A stretch of 64,000 nucleotides of DNA, taken from NCBI GenBank assembly GCA_024704765.1, contig JAKMXF010000221.1, positions 186,001 to 250,000 of the forward strand. The letters run 5' to 3'. The DNA is from Oopsacas minuta. Lineage: Eukaryota > Porifera > Hexactinellida > Lyssacinosida > Leucopsacidae. The first letter of the stretch is position 1. The number at the start of each line of letters is the position of its first letter. The position numbers were made by a program, and so were the translations under genes. This document shows, in pieces, positions 10,222 through 20,152 of the stretch. Below the pieces are notes generated by a model. The model saw only the letters and a list, made by a program, of their open reading frames with translations. It made no database searches and was not told the DNA's origin.

Positions 10222-13200
10222 ATGGCAGAAGTTAGTGGAGACAGGAGACGTATCCTCATTAAGGGGGGTACCGTTGTAAATGATACTCACATGAAGAAAG
10301 CAGATGTGTTTTGCGAAGATGGACTCATCAAACAAGTCGGAGAGATAGGTAACCATTATTTAATTGAAGCTCACTATTTATGGTGTTAATTGTATGATTC
10401 ATTTAGGTGATGTCCCTTCAGATACTCAGGTAATAGATGCAGCTGGTAAATGGGTGATACCAGGAGGTATAGACACCCATACTCATATGCAGCTACCCTT
10501 CATGGGGACAGTTGCTGTGGATGATTTCTATATCGGAACTCGTGCTGCTCTGGCTGGAGGAACTACTTTCTTGATTGACTTCGCTATCCCAATGAAAGGT
10601 GTCCGTCCATTGGATGCGTTCAAGCAGTGGAAGGGATGGGCAACCCCTAAGGTGTGCTGTGACTACTCGCTACATGTTGCCATCACTTGGTGGAGTGATC
10701 AAGTAGGGAAGGACATGGAAGTGTTGGTACGAGAAGAAGGGGTTAACTCTTTCAAGATGTTCCTCGCATATAAAGATGTGTTCCAGCTCAGCGATCATGA
10801 GCTTATACAAGCATTCAAAGCGTACGTTAATCTTACTTAGAAAACACAATATTAAATATTCGATACTACAGTGCCGGTCAAAAAGAATTGCTCAGAATAA
10901 ATTTACCCCAAATTCTTATATCTATGACTGATTTTAACAATAATGCTTTATTATAATCAAGTAAATTGTTGTTAGTATTTAGTAGTACCTCCTCTTGCTT
11001 GAATTACAGCTTTACATCTTTGCGGCATACTCTCAATTAGAGTATGGAGCCTGTTAATGTCGATGCTATCCCAAGTGCTTAATATGGCATTCCACAACTC
11101 TGAGTGGTTGGATGGGCTTTTCTCTTGAATTCTGAGGGAGATGTGATCCCAGAGATTCTCAATCGGATTTAGATCAGGTGACTGAGCAGGCCAATTCATA
11201 ACCTCTATTTTTTGCTCACCAAACCATTGCTTAGTACCCTTTGACTTATGGCATGGGGCGTTGTCTTGCTGAAAGGTCCAGTCAGAATGTAGAGAATGCA
11301 AATCAACGCTTGGGATTAGTGCATTTTCCAATATATCAATGTAGGAATTTGTCTTGAGGTTCCCAGATACTTTCCACAAGAGTCCTACGCCACTCCAGCA
11401 AAAGCATCCCCAAACCATGATGCCACCTCCACCAAACTTGCAAGTTTTTTGAAGACACCTCTCTGAGAACTCCTCCCCTTTCATCCTCCTGACGTAGGCT
11501 CTCCCGTCATTAGTATACAGAAGGAACCTAGATTCGTCACTGAACACCACTCTTGCCCATTCTTCAGTATTCCAATTCTTGTGCGATCTTGCGAAGGAAA
11601 GTCGGTCTCTTTTGTGCTTGGTAGTAAGGCGGGGCTTCCTTCGCGGTTTTCGTCCGAACAGTCCAGCCCCTCGTAACCTTCTCTGAACTGTTGAAGTGGA
11701 AAGTTTTATCGAATATTCTGATAACACTTCAGCTTTGATCTGAGTAGCAGTCTTAAATCGATCCTTTTTGCATTTTCTGACCAATAAATTGTCTTGCCTT
11801 TTGGTTGTGACACGAGGCCTACCCGGAATAGCGAGGTCTCTTACCGTGCCAGTCAGCCTGTGTTTCTTAAGGATCTCGGCTACACTTTTTTGGCTACACC
11901 CAACCATTTTAGCTACCTCCCTCTGAGTATGGCCACTTTCTGAAAGTAGGATCAGGTTGGCTCGATTTTCAATGGAAATTCGGGGTTTAGAAGGTATTGA
12001 AAATTCGATAAAAACAGATAAATTGGAAAAAAAAGAATACAAAATAAAAACTGTAAGTTGTGCAAATATAATGAATGGATTAGCTGTGTTGGTGTGTTAC
12101 TTGTCAAAATACATACGGCTGAGTATGGTTTCGCAAGAATTCAACTATCTGGTCAGTGTATACAATTTGACATTTACTATACTGTATACATTCATTTTGA
12201 GCAATTCTTTTTGACCGGCACTGTATATTATTTTGCTATTTCCTTAGATGCAAATCAGTAGGTGCTTTGGCACAGGTTCACGCAGAGAATGGAGATTTGA
12301 TTGCAGAGCAAGCAGAGAAAATGGTGAAGTTAGGGATAACAGGTCCAGAAGGTCATGAGATGTGTAGGCCTGAAGAAGTAGAGGGCGAAGCTACCAACAG
12401 AGCTATAGTCATTGCACATGAGGTCAGATTTTCTTATTTTATCAATTATTCAGTCTTTTGTAGTGATTATGCAATATTACAAGAGTACATGTTCTAATTG
12501 TAATTATTCAGAACTATTAAGTAGCTAGTAGACACAATTCCATGATTACATGTACGTTTGTATGAACTATTGTAATTATGCACTATTGAGTCTAACCAAA
12601 AGATAGGCGAGTTGATTTTGGCGTTCAGCATTTGTAGCTTGTTTGTGCTGAGCTAGTCACTATGAAGACATATACCTATGTAGGTCAATAGGTCGTTAAT
12701 TATTTATCCCAAACTAAATAAATAATAACATGTTTGTATAATTATTGTTTTCGATAAGTGATATTGGTTGCCATCAAATATCCAAGAAATAATCGAGAAA
12801 CAAAATAACAGCCGTTACAAGATAATAGTTTATCTGTTACACTCTCTCTTCACTGTTCCATTTTCTTCAGATAAGCTCCAAGATTTCAGCTGTGTACGAT
12901 TGTCTGACTGTATATTAGTCAGTTTCTTTCAGCCTTATCCTTATCTGTTGTTCGTGTGGAGTGACAATTGAACGTTACAGATCCGTTATAATTGATTGAT
13001 GCTACATCTCTAACTTCCATGTAATACATGAGAGAAGTTTATGCATAAACTTCGTTCTGATTTGATCCTATTTATACTCTTTCCAGAGTTTCCAATGCTA
13101 TTGTGATTGAATAACAACAATTGACAGTTTGACTATTACAATAATACACTTTACTCAGACACCCATGCGCGAATCTATTCTTTAAAGTATTAAGACATAA

Positions 13201-15287
13201 TCATCCCTATTATCCTGTAACCTGATGAATATAAACAATATCTTTCTATTGATTAATATTTGGAGGATTTTTAATTTATTTAGCACTAGAAACCGCACGG
13301 AGTAATATTTATAATATTGTATAATATTCTATGTAAGTACTTGACAGCCATTTTCAGTGATAAGGACTGCTCTCTCGTATTGTGCAGACTTCTTACCATC
13401 TATGCTTACCACGCTCCATTCGTCACTTAATAGTGTTATACCTTCTTTCCCGCTCATTACTGCTGGCTCTATAGTGAAACACATTCCAACTTCCATCTCA
13501 CTCTCGTCCCAATTCACATGGTGCATAACATTAGGCCACAAGTGTAACTCTCTTCCTAAACCATGTCCGCAGTAGTGTTTACATATCCTGAATCCCTCGC
13601 TAGTCACGATGCTCTCTATAGTAGATCCGATCTTATTCATTTTAGCACCAGGCTTGCATATACTAATTGCTGCGTTAACAGCTCTTCGTACGGTCAGCAC
13701 TAAACGCTTACTCTCTTCATCTCCCTCTCCAATCATAAATGTGTCAGATACGTCTCCATAGTAACCACAGTGATACACTGTTATGTCTACGTTTACAATA
13801 TCTCCGTTATTAAGTACTTTAGATCTACAGGGAATACCATGCAGCAGCACTTCATTAACTGACGTGCATACAGACTTGGGAAACCGGTGAAAGTTAAGGG
13901 GTACCGGATAAGCATTTGCTTCTATTATTTTGTTAAACACAAGATCGTCTATGTCACCTGTTGAGATCCCAATCTTCAACTGAGTTTCTACGAAGTCTAA
14001 AACATTTTTCGCAATTTTACATGCTTCCTTTAGCTTGTTTATTTCTTCTATTCTAGAGATAAGGTGAATTCCTGGTGGCTTAGTTTTGAGCACTCCTGAT
14101 TTAGCGTAATAGGGTGTTTCTATGTGTTCTGGGATGTGACGGCCCCAAACAGTGAGTGCACGGACACTCTGTGAGGCTTGTTTGCATATTCGGGTTTGTA
14201 CAGCTATCAACATGTCAATGTCGGACAAGATTATATATGTATATATTTGATATGTATAATATTACTGACATATTTGATGATTACTGTCTGTTATTAAATG
14301 CTCTAAAACTGCTAATTATTGTGTTTGCATTTTATTTTATAGTTAAACTGCCCGTTGTATGTGGTACACGTGATGAGTAAGAGTGCTGCTAACGCTATAA
14401 TCCGAGCTAAAGAGAGAGGTTGTGTGGTGTTTGGAGAACCAATAGCAGCTGGCCTAGGCACGGACGGTACTCACTACTGGAGCACGTGTTGGAGACATGC
14501 TGCTGCCCATGTGATGGGTCCCCCACTCCGTCCTGATCCAACTACTCCTGCTGTAAGATGATAATTTATAGAGTTACTATTCCTAGAGTCATATGTTGCT
14601 ACCATTTTATTTCTATTATTCTAGCTTCTAATCAATAATTTACTCCTCCTTAGTTTCTAATGGACTTGTTAGCCAATGGATACTTAGATTGCACTGGTAC
14701 AGATAACTGCACATTCAATGCTAACCAGAAAGCGATGGGAAAGGATGATTTCAGGAAAATCCCTAATGGAGTGAATGGAATTGAAGATAGAATGTCAATT
14801 GTCTGGGAGAAAGGTTATATGACTGGAAAGTTAGATCCTTGCAAGTTTGTAGCAGCGACTAGTGCTACAGCAGCAAAGATATTCAATGTATATCCCCAGA
14901 AAGGTATATCACTTCTCTACAGTTCAAGGAATTTAATTATTGTTTGTATGTTATGTAGGCTGTATAGCAGTAGGATCAGATGCTGACATTGTCGTGTGGG
15001 ATGGCGAGGGATCACGAGTGATCTCTGCCAAAACACATCACCATGCTGTAGACTTCAATATATTTGAGGGGATGGAGGTACATGGTATCCCAATTTATGT
15101 TATATCTCAGGGACGAGTCTGTCTTGACAATGGAAAACTGACTGTGGAGAAAGGAGTTGGTCGGTATATCCCACGTCCCCTACACGCCCCCCACGCTTAT
15201 GAACGCATCCTGCAGAGAGACAAGTTCTGCCAGCCCAAAAAGGTGGAACGTGAGCCCTATACAGGCCCTGTTATCCAGCTAAAATAA
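10222..15287 (+). CDS. DPYS: dihydropyrimidinase
   Basis: Six exons (10222-10348, 10407-10821, 12248-12422, 14343-14552, 14654-14903, 14959-15287) give 501 residues with every phase matching. The enzyme hydrolyses dihydrouracil and dihydrothymine in cytosolic pyrimidine catabolism. Zinc ligands of the amidohydrolase fold are visible: HTH in [10 protein letters not shown], the carboxylated lysine in [12 protein letters not shown] in QVHAENG, H in [11 protein letters not shown], and the catalytic D in GTDNCTF. Their retention argues for an active enzyme rather than a CRMP/DPYSL paralogue, which lost them. Intron 2 (10822-12247) carries a Tc1 transposon. Intron 3 (12423-14342) carries a whole antisense gene, METAP1D. 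The other introns are about 55-100 bp, so the two long ones are explained by their cargo. Confidence 0.95.
10869..12223 (-). mobile_element. Tc1-family DNA transposon (1355 bp) in DPYS intron 2
   Basis: Terminal inverted repeats begin CAGTGCCGGTCAAAAAG at 10869 and end with the mirror copy at 12223. The first 26 bases match perfectly and homology continues with two mismatches over 32. A TA dinucleotide flanks each end (10867-10868 and 12224-12225), the standard Tc1/mariner target-site duplication. The element encodes a DD34E transposase on its minus strand and lies antisense to the host gene, wholly inside an intron. Near-identical ends indicate a young insertion. Confidence 0.95.
10972..11997 (-). 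CDS. Tc1-type DD34E transposase, possibly missing its start codon
   Basis: The frame is open from 12042 down to the stop at 10972 without interruption. It holds N-terminal helix-turn-helix DNA-binding motifs ([18 protein letters not shown]; a second around [11 protein letters not shown]) and the DDE catalytic core: D in [10 protein letters not shown] in QQDNAPCH and E in NPIENLW, with exactly 34 residues between the second D and E. However, no ATG precedes the first helix-turn-helix; the first in-frame ATG is the M of KMVGCS. Tc1 transposases usually begin MP(S)KPRIS-like, and the matching position (11997-11995) reads ATA followed by PSKPRIS. A G-to-A loss of the start codon is therefore the simplest reading. 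A spliced 5' exon or non-ATG initiation is the alternative. The start coordinate given is this inferred ancestral start. Confidence 0.8.
   Translation of the reverse strand: MPSKPRISIENRANLILLSESGHTQREVAKMVGCSQKSVAEILKKHRLTGTVRDLAIPGRPRVTTKRQDNLLVRKCKKDRFKTATQIKAEVLSEYSIKLSTSTVQRRLRGAGLFGRKPRRKPRLTTKHKRDRLSFARSHKNWNTEEWARVVFSDESRFLLYTNDGRAYVRRMKGEEFSERCLQKTCKFGGGGIMVWGCFCWSGVGLLWKVSGNLKTNSYIDILENALIPSVDLHSLHSDWTFQQDNAPCHKSKGTKQWFGEQKIEVMNWPAQSPDLNPIENLWDHISLRIQEKSPSNHSELWNAILSTWDSIDINRLHTLIESMPQRCKAVIQARGGTTKY
12423..13328. other. DPYS intron 3, non-coding part upstream of the nested gene
   Basis: About 0.9 kb of AT-rich intron lies between the donor at 12423 and the 3' end of the nested antisense METAP1D gene. 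I see no supported ORF, repeat family or RNA gene in it. It would hold the METAP1D 3' UTR and polyadenylation site. Confidence 0.6.
13329..14213 (-). CDS. METAP1D: mitochondrial methionine aminopeptidase type 1D, nested in DPYS intron 3
   Basis: This intronless 294-residue enzyme removes initiator methionine from mitochondrially made or imported proteins. It starts at the ATG at 14213-14211 with a basic, hydroxylated presequence ([20 protein letters not shown]) typical of a mitochondrial targeting peptide. The type 1 MetAP core follows: [35 protein letters not shown], and metal ligands D in NVDITVYH, D in GDVSDTF, H in [13 protein letters not shown] in FTIEPAV and E in AQYERAVL. All five ligands are present. 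The gene lies entirely inside the third intron of DPYS on the opposite strand and ends 129 bp before the next DPYS exon. The product is shorter than the human one (335) only at the N-terminus. Confidence 0.93.
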   Translation of the reverse strand: MLIAVQTRICKQASQSVRALTVWGRHIPEHIETPYYAKSGVLKTKPPGIHLISRIEEINKLKEACKIAKNVLDFVETQLKIGISTGDIDDLVFNKIIEANAYPVPLNFHRFPKSVCTSVNEVLLHGIPCRSKVLNNGDIVNVDITVYHCGYYGDVSDTFMIGEGDEESKRLVLTVRRAVNAAISICKPGAKMNKIGSTIESIVTSEGFRICKHYCGHGLGRELHLWPNVMHHVNWDESEMEVGMCFTIEPAVMSGKEGITLLSDEWSVVSIDGKKSAQYERAVLITENGCQVLT

Positions 15288-16679
15288 TTCTAATAGGACC
15301 CTATCTCTATTCTTCTAGATACTAGATACTTATAGACCAGCTAATTCTATTTTTTACTTCAATATATTTTTCTCGAATTATTATTATTATATAATAATAT
15401 TTCTCCATCTATATTACGAATAGTTGAGATTTAAGCTAGGCAATGCTTTAATATATACCTCAAATATTTGCAGAAGTTGTTTAACAGGCTATAACAGGCT
15501 ATAACAGGCTATAACAGGCTGATAACGTATGTATGAGGAGAATTTTTAGGATTAACTTCCAATTAATGTAGACCATATATTCCTTTTAGTATGTATTATC
15601 TAATTATGTTATCCTGCAGGCCTGCATTAAATTCTACATAATTACCCCTACCTTTAACTAACATGTATATGGTTTTGCTCCAGTATGACTTTACTTGAAC
15701 AAATGAAATTACAATATTGTCTATCAATGCATTAATCTCATTATTGGAGCATATTTCATAGAGGATCACCCTAATAACGTACTATCATCTCAATTATCCA
15801 ACGTAGTTTTCCTTAATTTACCTCTTTTTTGAATTATATTATTACCGACATTTCGGTTATAGGAAAAATATCAACTGTACTTCTAATATTTGAAGCGAAT
15901 ACCCTGAAAGATATGTAGAGCGGTTCGTTTATAATATTGTTCTTTGTTAAGCCCCCGAAAATTTGGCTGGAGAGTTTTGACAATTTTGTGTTGTTTAATA
16001 TGACGTAATGGATTTTACCGTTAATATTACTAGGAAATGATATGGTCATACAATAATAGAACCTCCCGAAGCAGGAAGATTGGGTCCCAAGATTTGGTCC
16101 CCCCTTTCTCCGCATTCAGAGGTTCATTTGCATGAAAATTGATGTAGTTGAAGCCTATTTTACCATCCACTTATAACCAATTCCACTGTACCTCAAATTT
16201 CCTAGCGACTGGCTTGATTAGAAAATTACAAAAGTATCAGATAATTACCGCTGTTTCTCTTATTAATTCTGAATGACACTTGTCATCTGAATATACGTAG
16301 TATAAATTCAATTTCATCAATGAGTCAGTATTGTAAAATCATAATTCTCTAATTATTTCAGATTTTGTTAAATATATTTACGTTACTCATATTTTATTAA
16401 ACATCAAATATTTATTACATTTATAAGAATATGCAGTTACAGTGTATGCAAAACAATCTGCTGGTCAAAAGACAAAACACGTGAACAATCACAGTAAATA
16501 AAAAAAAACGTAATATGTGCAAAAGAACGATAGCAGCCGTCCAGCAGTGTACAAAGATCATTTTTGCTAAATATGCTAGCTGCTGATAAAAATAATATTT
16601 AGTGTAGAGCTAATATATTATTTTAACAATTGCAAACCAGTAAACACATACGGATTTGTTAGTTTTGGATTCTCTCTCT
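15288..16679. other. intergenic stretch after DPYS, no gene seen
   Basis: About 1.4 kb of AT-rich sequence. Apart from the decamer array at 15481-15520 there is only a 93-codon minus-strand open frame (15834-16115) with no recognisable motif, which I regard as chance. Confidence 0.6.
15481..15520 (+). repeat. short tandem repeat, 10-bp unit ATAACAGGCT x4
   Basis: Four direct copies of a decamer (the first differing at its first base) lie head to tail about 200 bp downstream of the DPYS stop. No flanking coding sequence depends on it. Confidence 0.85.
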
Positions 16680-16982
16680 TTATAACATCCTGATTAGATG
16701 GTTAGCCATATCATTTAGAGAGAAACACTCTTTCCGAAGCACTATTAATTCATCCTGGAGCAATTGCTTCATTTCCTCCAAGCGTTCGATCTCTCGGTTT
16801 GTTTCATCCCTCTTTGCTGCATCGTACATTTTGGCCCTTTCAATTCTGCGGAGGTTTTTTATCGCGTGCTTTTTCTCCTTGGAGAGCTCCGACTTTTTCA
16901 ACTCTTGGTTAAGTGATTTAATCCTGAGATGTACAATATCGTATCTTGATATTGGATATTCTGCGTTTCCTCTCCCTGACAT
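16680..16982 (-). CDS. small leucine-zipper protein, bZIP-like but with a poor basic region
   Basis: This 100-residue minus-strand frame starts with an ATG. It holds a perfect heptad series of five leucines (ERL, then KQLL, LIVL, CFSL and NHL at 7-residue steps) preceded by a lysine/arginine-rich helix (KEKKHAIKNLRRIERAKMYDAAKR). That is the layout of a bZIP transcription factor, but the N-x7-R/K basic signature does not fall at the canonical distance from the first leucine. DNA binding is therefore unproven, and a plain coiled-coil dimer is equally possible. It is isolated in a gene-poor region. No intron is needed, although an upstream exon cannot be excluded. Confidence 0.45.
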   Translation of the reverse strand: MSGRGNAEYPISRYDIVHLRIKSLNQELKKSELSKEKKHAIKNLRRIERAKMYDAAKRDETNREIERLEEMKQLLQDELIVLRKECFSLNDMANHLIRML

Positions 16983-18618
16983 TTACAAGACTTTATTCTA
17001 GCAATTTTTTTAACTATTGCTCATTTGAACACACAATGAGTTAATTCACTTTGCAGAGATTCTGTGCCTTTTATATAATACACATTTCTTGATCTAAATG
17101 AGTAAAGGACTTACTATTTGTACTTGTATTGATTTGATAGATGTGTATGGAATGCAAAAATGTGTGTTTATTTATAGGAGAATAGTTTGATTTTCATGTG
17201 ACTTGCTGGAAGAGGGAATGAATAACAAAACATTCCTTGGGTACTCGAATTATTTAGCTATTCAATAGAACCTCGTTAATACGTACGCGTACGTCCACGA
17301 ACGAGCAAACGAAATGTGTACGTATAACGGAGCAATATAAATTGAAAAATCCAGAAATTCGTATTTCTGTGCTCGTACTAACGAGGTTCTATTGTAAATT
17401 CCGATCATTACGCACACTCACTGATTCTGATAATTATAATTATTTAGACTCTTGAGTATTTTGTGTCTAAATTTGAAATATTTATACTTATACTTTTGCT
17501 TGTGTGTCTTTTTAATATTGTCGACATCCTTTCAAAACAATTTGGGTTCCATTTCTATCGTTTGGGTGAAAGTACTGAGCAAATATTCATATCATTGCTG
17601 AGAACTTAGAATGGAGCATAGTACAGGTCAGGCAATGTAGTGATAATTATGTATTAATTACGAACTTTACTCCGAGAATATGTTGGCCCAATTATCCTAA
17701 ATAATATTTGCAATAATTATTGTTGAATTATTGATAGGCACGAATTGACCAAATTTAACAGAGTCTATTGTAGTTATCATTGAATTTTCATAAATGTTTA
17801 ACTAGAGGGAAGAATCCTTGGTAGAAGTTGATTCGGTGAGATTTCCTGGGATCTACAATTTTGGAAAATATTAAAGAAATAAACAAATTCGACTGTACGT
17901 CTGGGCAGCTTTGTTAGTCTCCATATTAGTTAATTTACAAAGGAGACTATATAACAATTGTGAACACGTCTGTGCTCTGGTATCAGGCATCTCAACTTTA
18001 AAGCTACCATTACGACCCTATACATTGCATATAATGATGTATTTGTTACACCCATTGCACATTTATTACTGTCCTATTATGCTCACTTCACTTTCTGTAT
18101 GGTTTATTTTTAGCTGAATTGCTTGAAACATTATTATGCAACATTACACTCCACATCCAATTACGGTAATACATAATTATAGGTAATGTAGCGTCCCTTA
18201 TGAATTATTTTTTAGTTCAAAGCACTTTTGTGTAGTTACTGATTACGCAAATACTGTAATTACTTTACAGCATCCCTGACAATCAGCATTTCCGCAACCT
18301 GTCGGATTTTCCTTTATTAGTCCTTGCCGAGGTTCAATATAATTATTTCTTATTGATAATGTATTGCAAATGAGCCTTCTAGTTTGGTTTATTATCACTA
18401 ATTAAATCTACACATTACAGCTTACGCATCTATAGTAATTATTTTGTTATTAATACAAGTGCTGTTAATTTGTGAAATATGATTACCATTCGTAAATAAT
18501 ATTTGAAAATCTGATATCACTTCTCTTAACTTCTAAGTAATGTGTGTATTGATATCTATATGTCTATTACTTGATATATTTGCTGGAGTTTTGTATATAT
18601 ATAGGAATTATCCAGTTA
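16983..18618. other. gene-poor intergenic stretch
   Basis: About 1.6 kb of AT-rich sequence. It contains the small inverted-repeat element at 17263-17394. A 68-codon plus-strand frame near 17911-18117 lacks motif support. No RNA gene was recognised. Confidence 0.6.
17263..17394. mobile_element. pogo/Tigger-like MITE, 132 bp
   Basis: The ends are inverted repeats of about 21 bases (CAATAGAACCTCGTTAATACG against CAATAGAACCTCGTTAGTACG on the other strand) with one mismatch. The CTCGTTAATACG core is characteristic of pogo/Tigger-type mariner termini. A TA follows the right end; the left flank reads TT, so the expected TA duplication is present on one side only. It has no coding capacity. Confidence 0.7.
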
Positions 18619-19725
18619 ATGGCAACTAATCTCTCTAGTGAGAGTTCAAGTATCGACACAACCTCGTTCTCAATTTTTTACGGACGTGGGAACACCCTAA
18701 TCACCTCTTCTAATACTGTTGTCTCTGTTATTTTACAGAACCGTCCTCATCCAACATCTCTCATTATTGATTGTAATTTGACAGATTTTCAATGTATTTT
18801 GGATTTATCAAATGTTGAATTATCTAATTACATTTCACCTGAAGGAAGAATAGATTATGAATTTCCTGTAGAAATAAATACGAAAAATTTTTTCAAACAG
18901 CAAATGTGCGTATTTTCTGAAGAATATGAGAGTTTGCTTAATACCAATTCACCATTGTCTCTAAAATATTTGTGCCGTGAATATATTCTTAACATATTTT
19001 CGCCTCCTACTAGAAGTAAGCAGTTTCAGATGGATAATTTTAAAGATTTGAATTTAATTGAATTGTATTATCAGGATTTGCTTATTAGTCAATGTTATTG
19101 GAAACGAATCCCTCTACCAATTTCCGTCAAGTTATATCTTAATGGCGTTATGCCTATCTCCACACAAATGAAACTACTCATTAAAAGTAACGGAAACCCT
19201 GTGTTGGGTTCTCCTTATGTTATACGTGTACTGCCTAATGTAGATATTGTAACGATCGGAGGAGGTCAAGGAGGATTAGTTTCTGTTAAATTCGGTCATC
19301 CTGAACCCACCAATTTTGAAGACTATATAATTCTCCCCTATAAGGGTACTAATACCAACATTCATACGTATTGGATTATGATTACTATTGCTCCTAATCA
19401 TTTCGTGTTTGAATCTCTTGTTATTAAGAATCGTTATATATTTGCATCTAACCCTACAGGCAAGACTTATTCACCAAATTCTACTCTCTTCCTGAGTAGG
19501 CCCCATTATGTTGGACCTGAAAATGTATTCACTCTTGTCGAAGGTGATCATTCCTACGCATGGGTTGGTTTCCGAGGTACATCTTATGGTATAAAGAGCG
19601 TTAAATGGAGTACAGCTGATTGTGGGATATTTTGGAGATGGCAGCCTGATCATTACCATCTGGCTGCGAAGAAATTTGACGCTTTTCGTGGTGACGAGTG
19701 CTACTGGATAAACTATAATGTATAA
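18619..19725 (+). CDS. orphan protein with a filamin-like motif, 368 aa
   Basis: The ATG at 18619 opens an intronless frame; codons upstream in the same frame start only with TTG. I do not recognise the whole protein. Around residues 200-220 the sequence NGNPVLGSPYVIRVLP resembles the closing strand of filamin/ABP280 immunoglobulin-like repeats, which end in GSPF-x-V-x-V. The C-terminal 130 residues are rich in aromatic and glycine residues and end in DCGIFWRWQPDHYHL...FRGDECYWINYNV, which looks like a compact beta-rich fold. There is no convincing signal peptide after the chosen start. A retained 5' exon is possible because TATAG and CCAG acceptor-like sites precede the ATG. Confidence 0.55.
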   Translation: MATNLSSESSSIDTTSFSIFYGRGNTLITSSNTVVSVILQNRPHPTSLIIDCNLTDFQCILDLSNVELSNYISPEGRIDYEFPVEINTKNFFKQQMCVFSEEYESLLNTNSPLSLKYLCREYILNIFSPPTRSKQFQMDNFKDLNLIELYYQDLLISQCYWKRIPLPISVKLYLNGVMPISTQMKLLIKSNGNPVLGSPYVIRVLPNVDIVTIGGGQGGLVSVKFGHPEPTNFEDYIILPYKGTNTNIHTYWIMITIAPNHFVFESLVIKNRYIFASNPTGKTYSPNSTLFLSRPHYVGPENVFTLVEGDHSYAWVGFRGTSYGIKSVKWSTADCGIFWRWQPDHYHLAAKKFDAFRGDECYWINYNV

Positions 19726-20152
19726 AAGTACAATATACATAGTTTGTTTATTGGATCTATAATTTAAAATACAATAAACGTTTATTCTCCTTGCCAAAAT
19801 TTTATATATTAAGCATTAAACATATTGGGGGCACTTGGATTAGTGAGGCCCGCCGAGTTCTCCAAATAACTAAATGTGCCCCACAGAGGGCAAAAGGTTG
19901 GCCACCCCTGTTATACATTATAGTTCTTTTTAGAAAATACTCATTAGTATTACATCGTGTATAGAAAAAGAGTCACATTTGCTGTGTTGTAAACTCGTAA
20001 GTTAAGCTATTATCTTATCAACTCTTTGTTAGTAGGTTATAGTCACAGTATGATTATTTATAGACTTATAGTGTTATTTTCCTATACTCGAAAGTCGATA
20101 AATTAACAAGTGTATCACGTATTAGATAGGAGTCTAAAGTAGCCAAGTTTAA
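19726..20152. other. intergenic region upstream of the RdRP-helicase gene
   Basis: About 430 bp holding a probable hAT transposon end at 19828-19910 and the 5' flank of the RdRP gene. No ORF or RNA gene is supported. Confidence 0.6.
19828..19910 (-). mobile_element. hAT (Charlie-like) transposon terminus, solo remnant
   Basis: Read on the minus strand from 19910 the sequence begins CAGGGGTGGCCAACC. This is the hallmark terminal repeat of hAT/Charlie-type elements, and it continues into a G/C-richer stretch unlike the surrounding AT-rich DNA. No matching second end or transposase was found nearby, so this is a fragment. The left limit is approximate and set where base composition changes. Confidence 0.6.

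Noticed and set aside
15834-16115. 93-codon minus-strand open frame
   Set aside because: No motif, no coiled-coil or membrane pattern, and a composition like the surrounding non-coding DNA.
17911-18117. 68-codon plus-strand open frame
   Set aside because: It does not start at an ATG, shows no family features, and has no splice partner.
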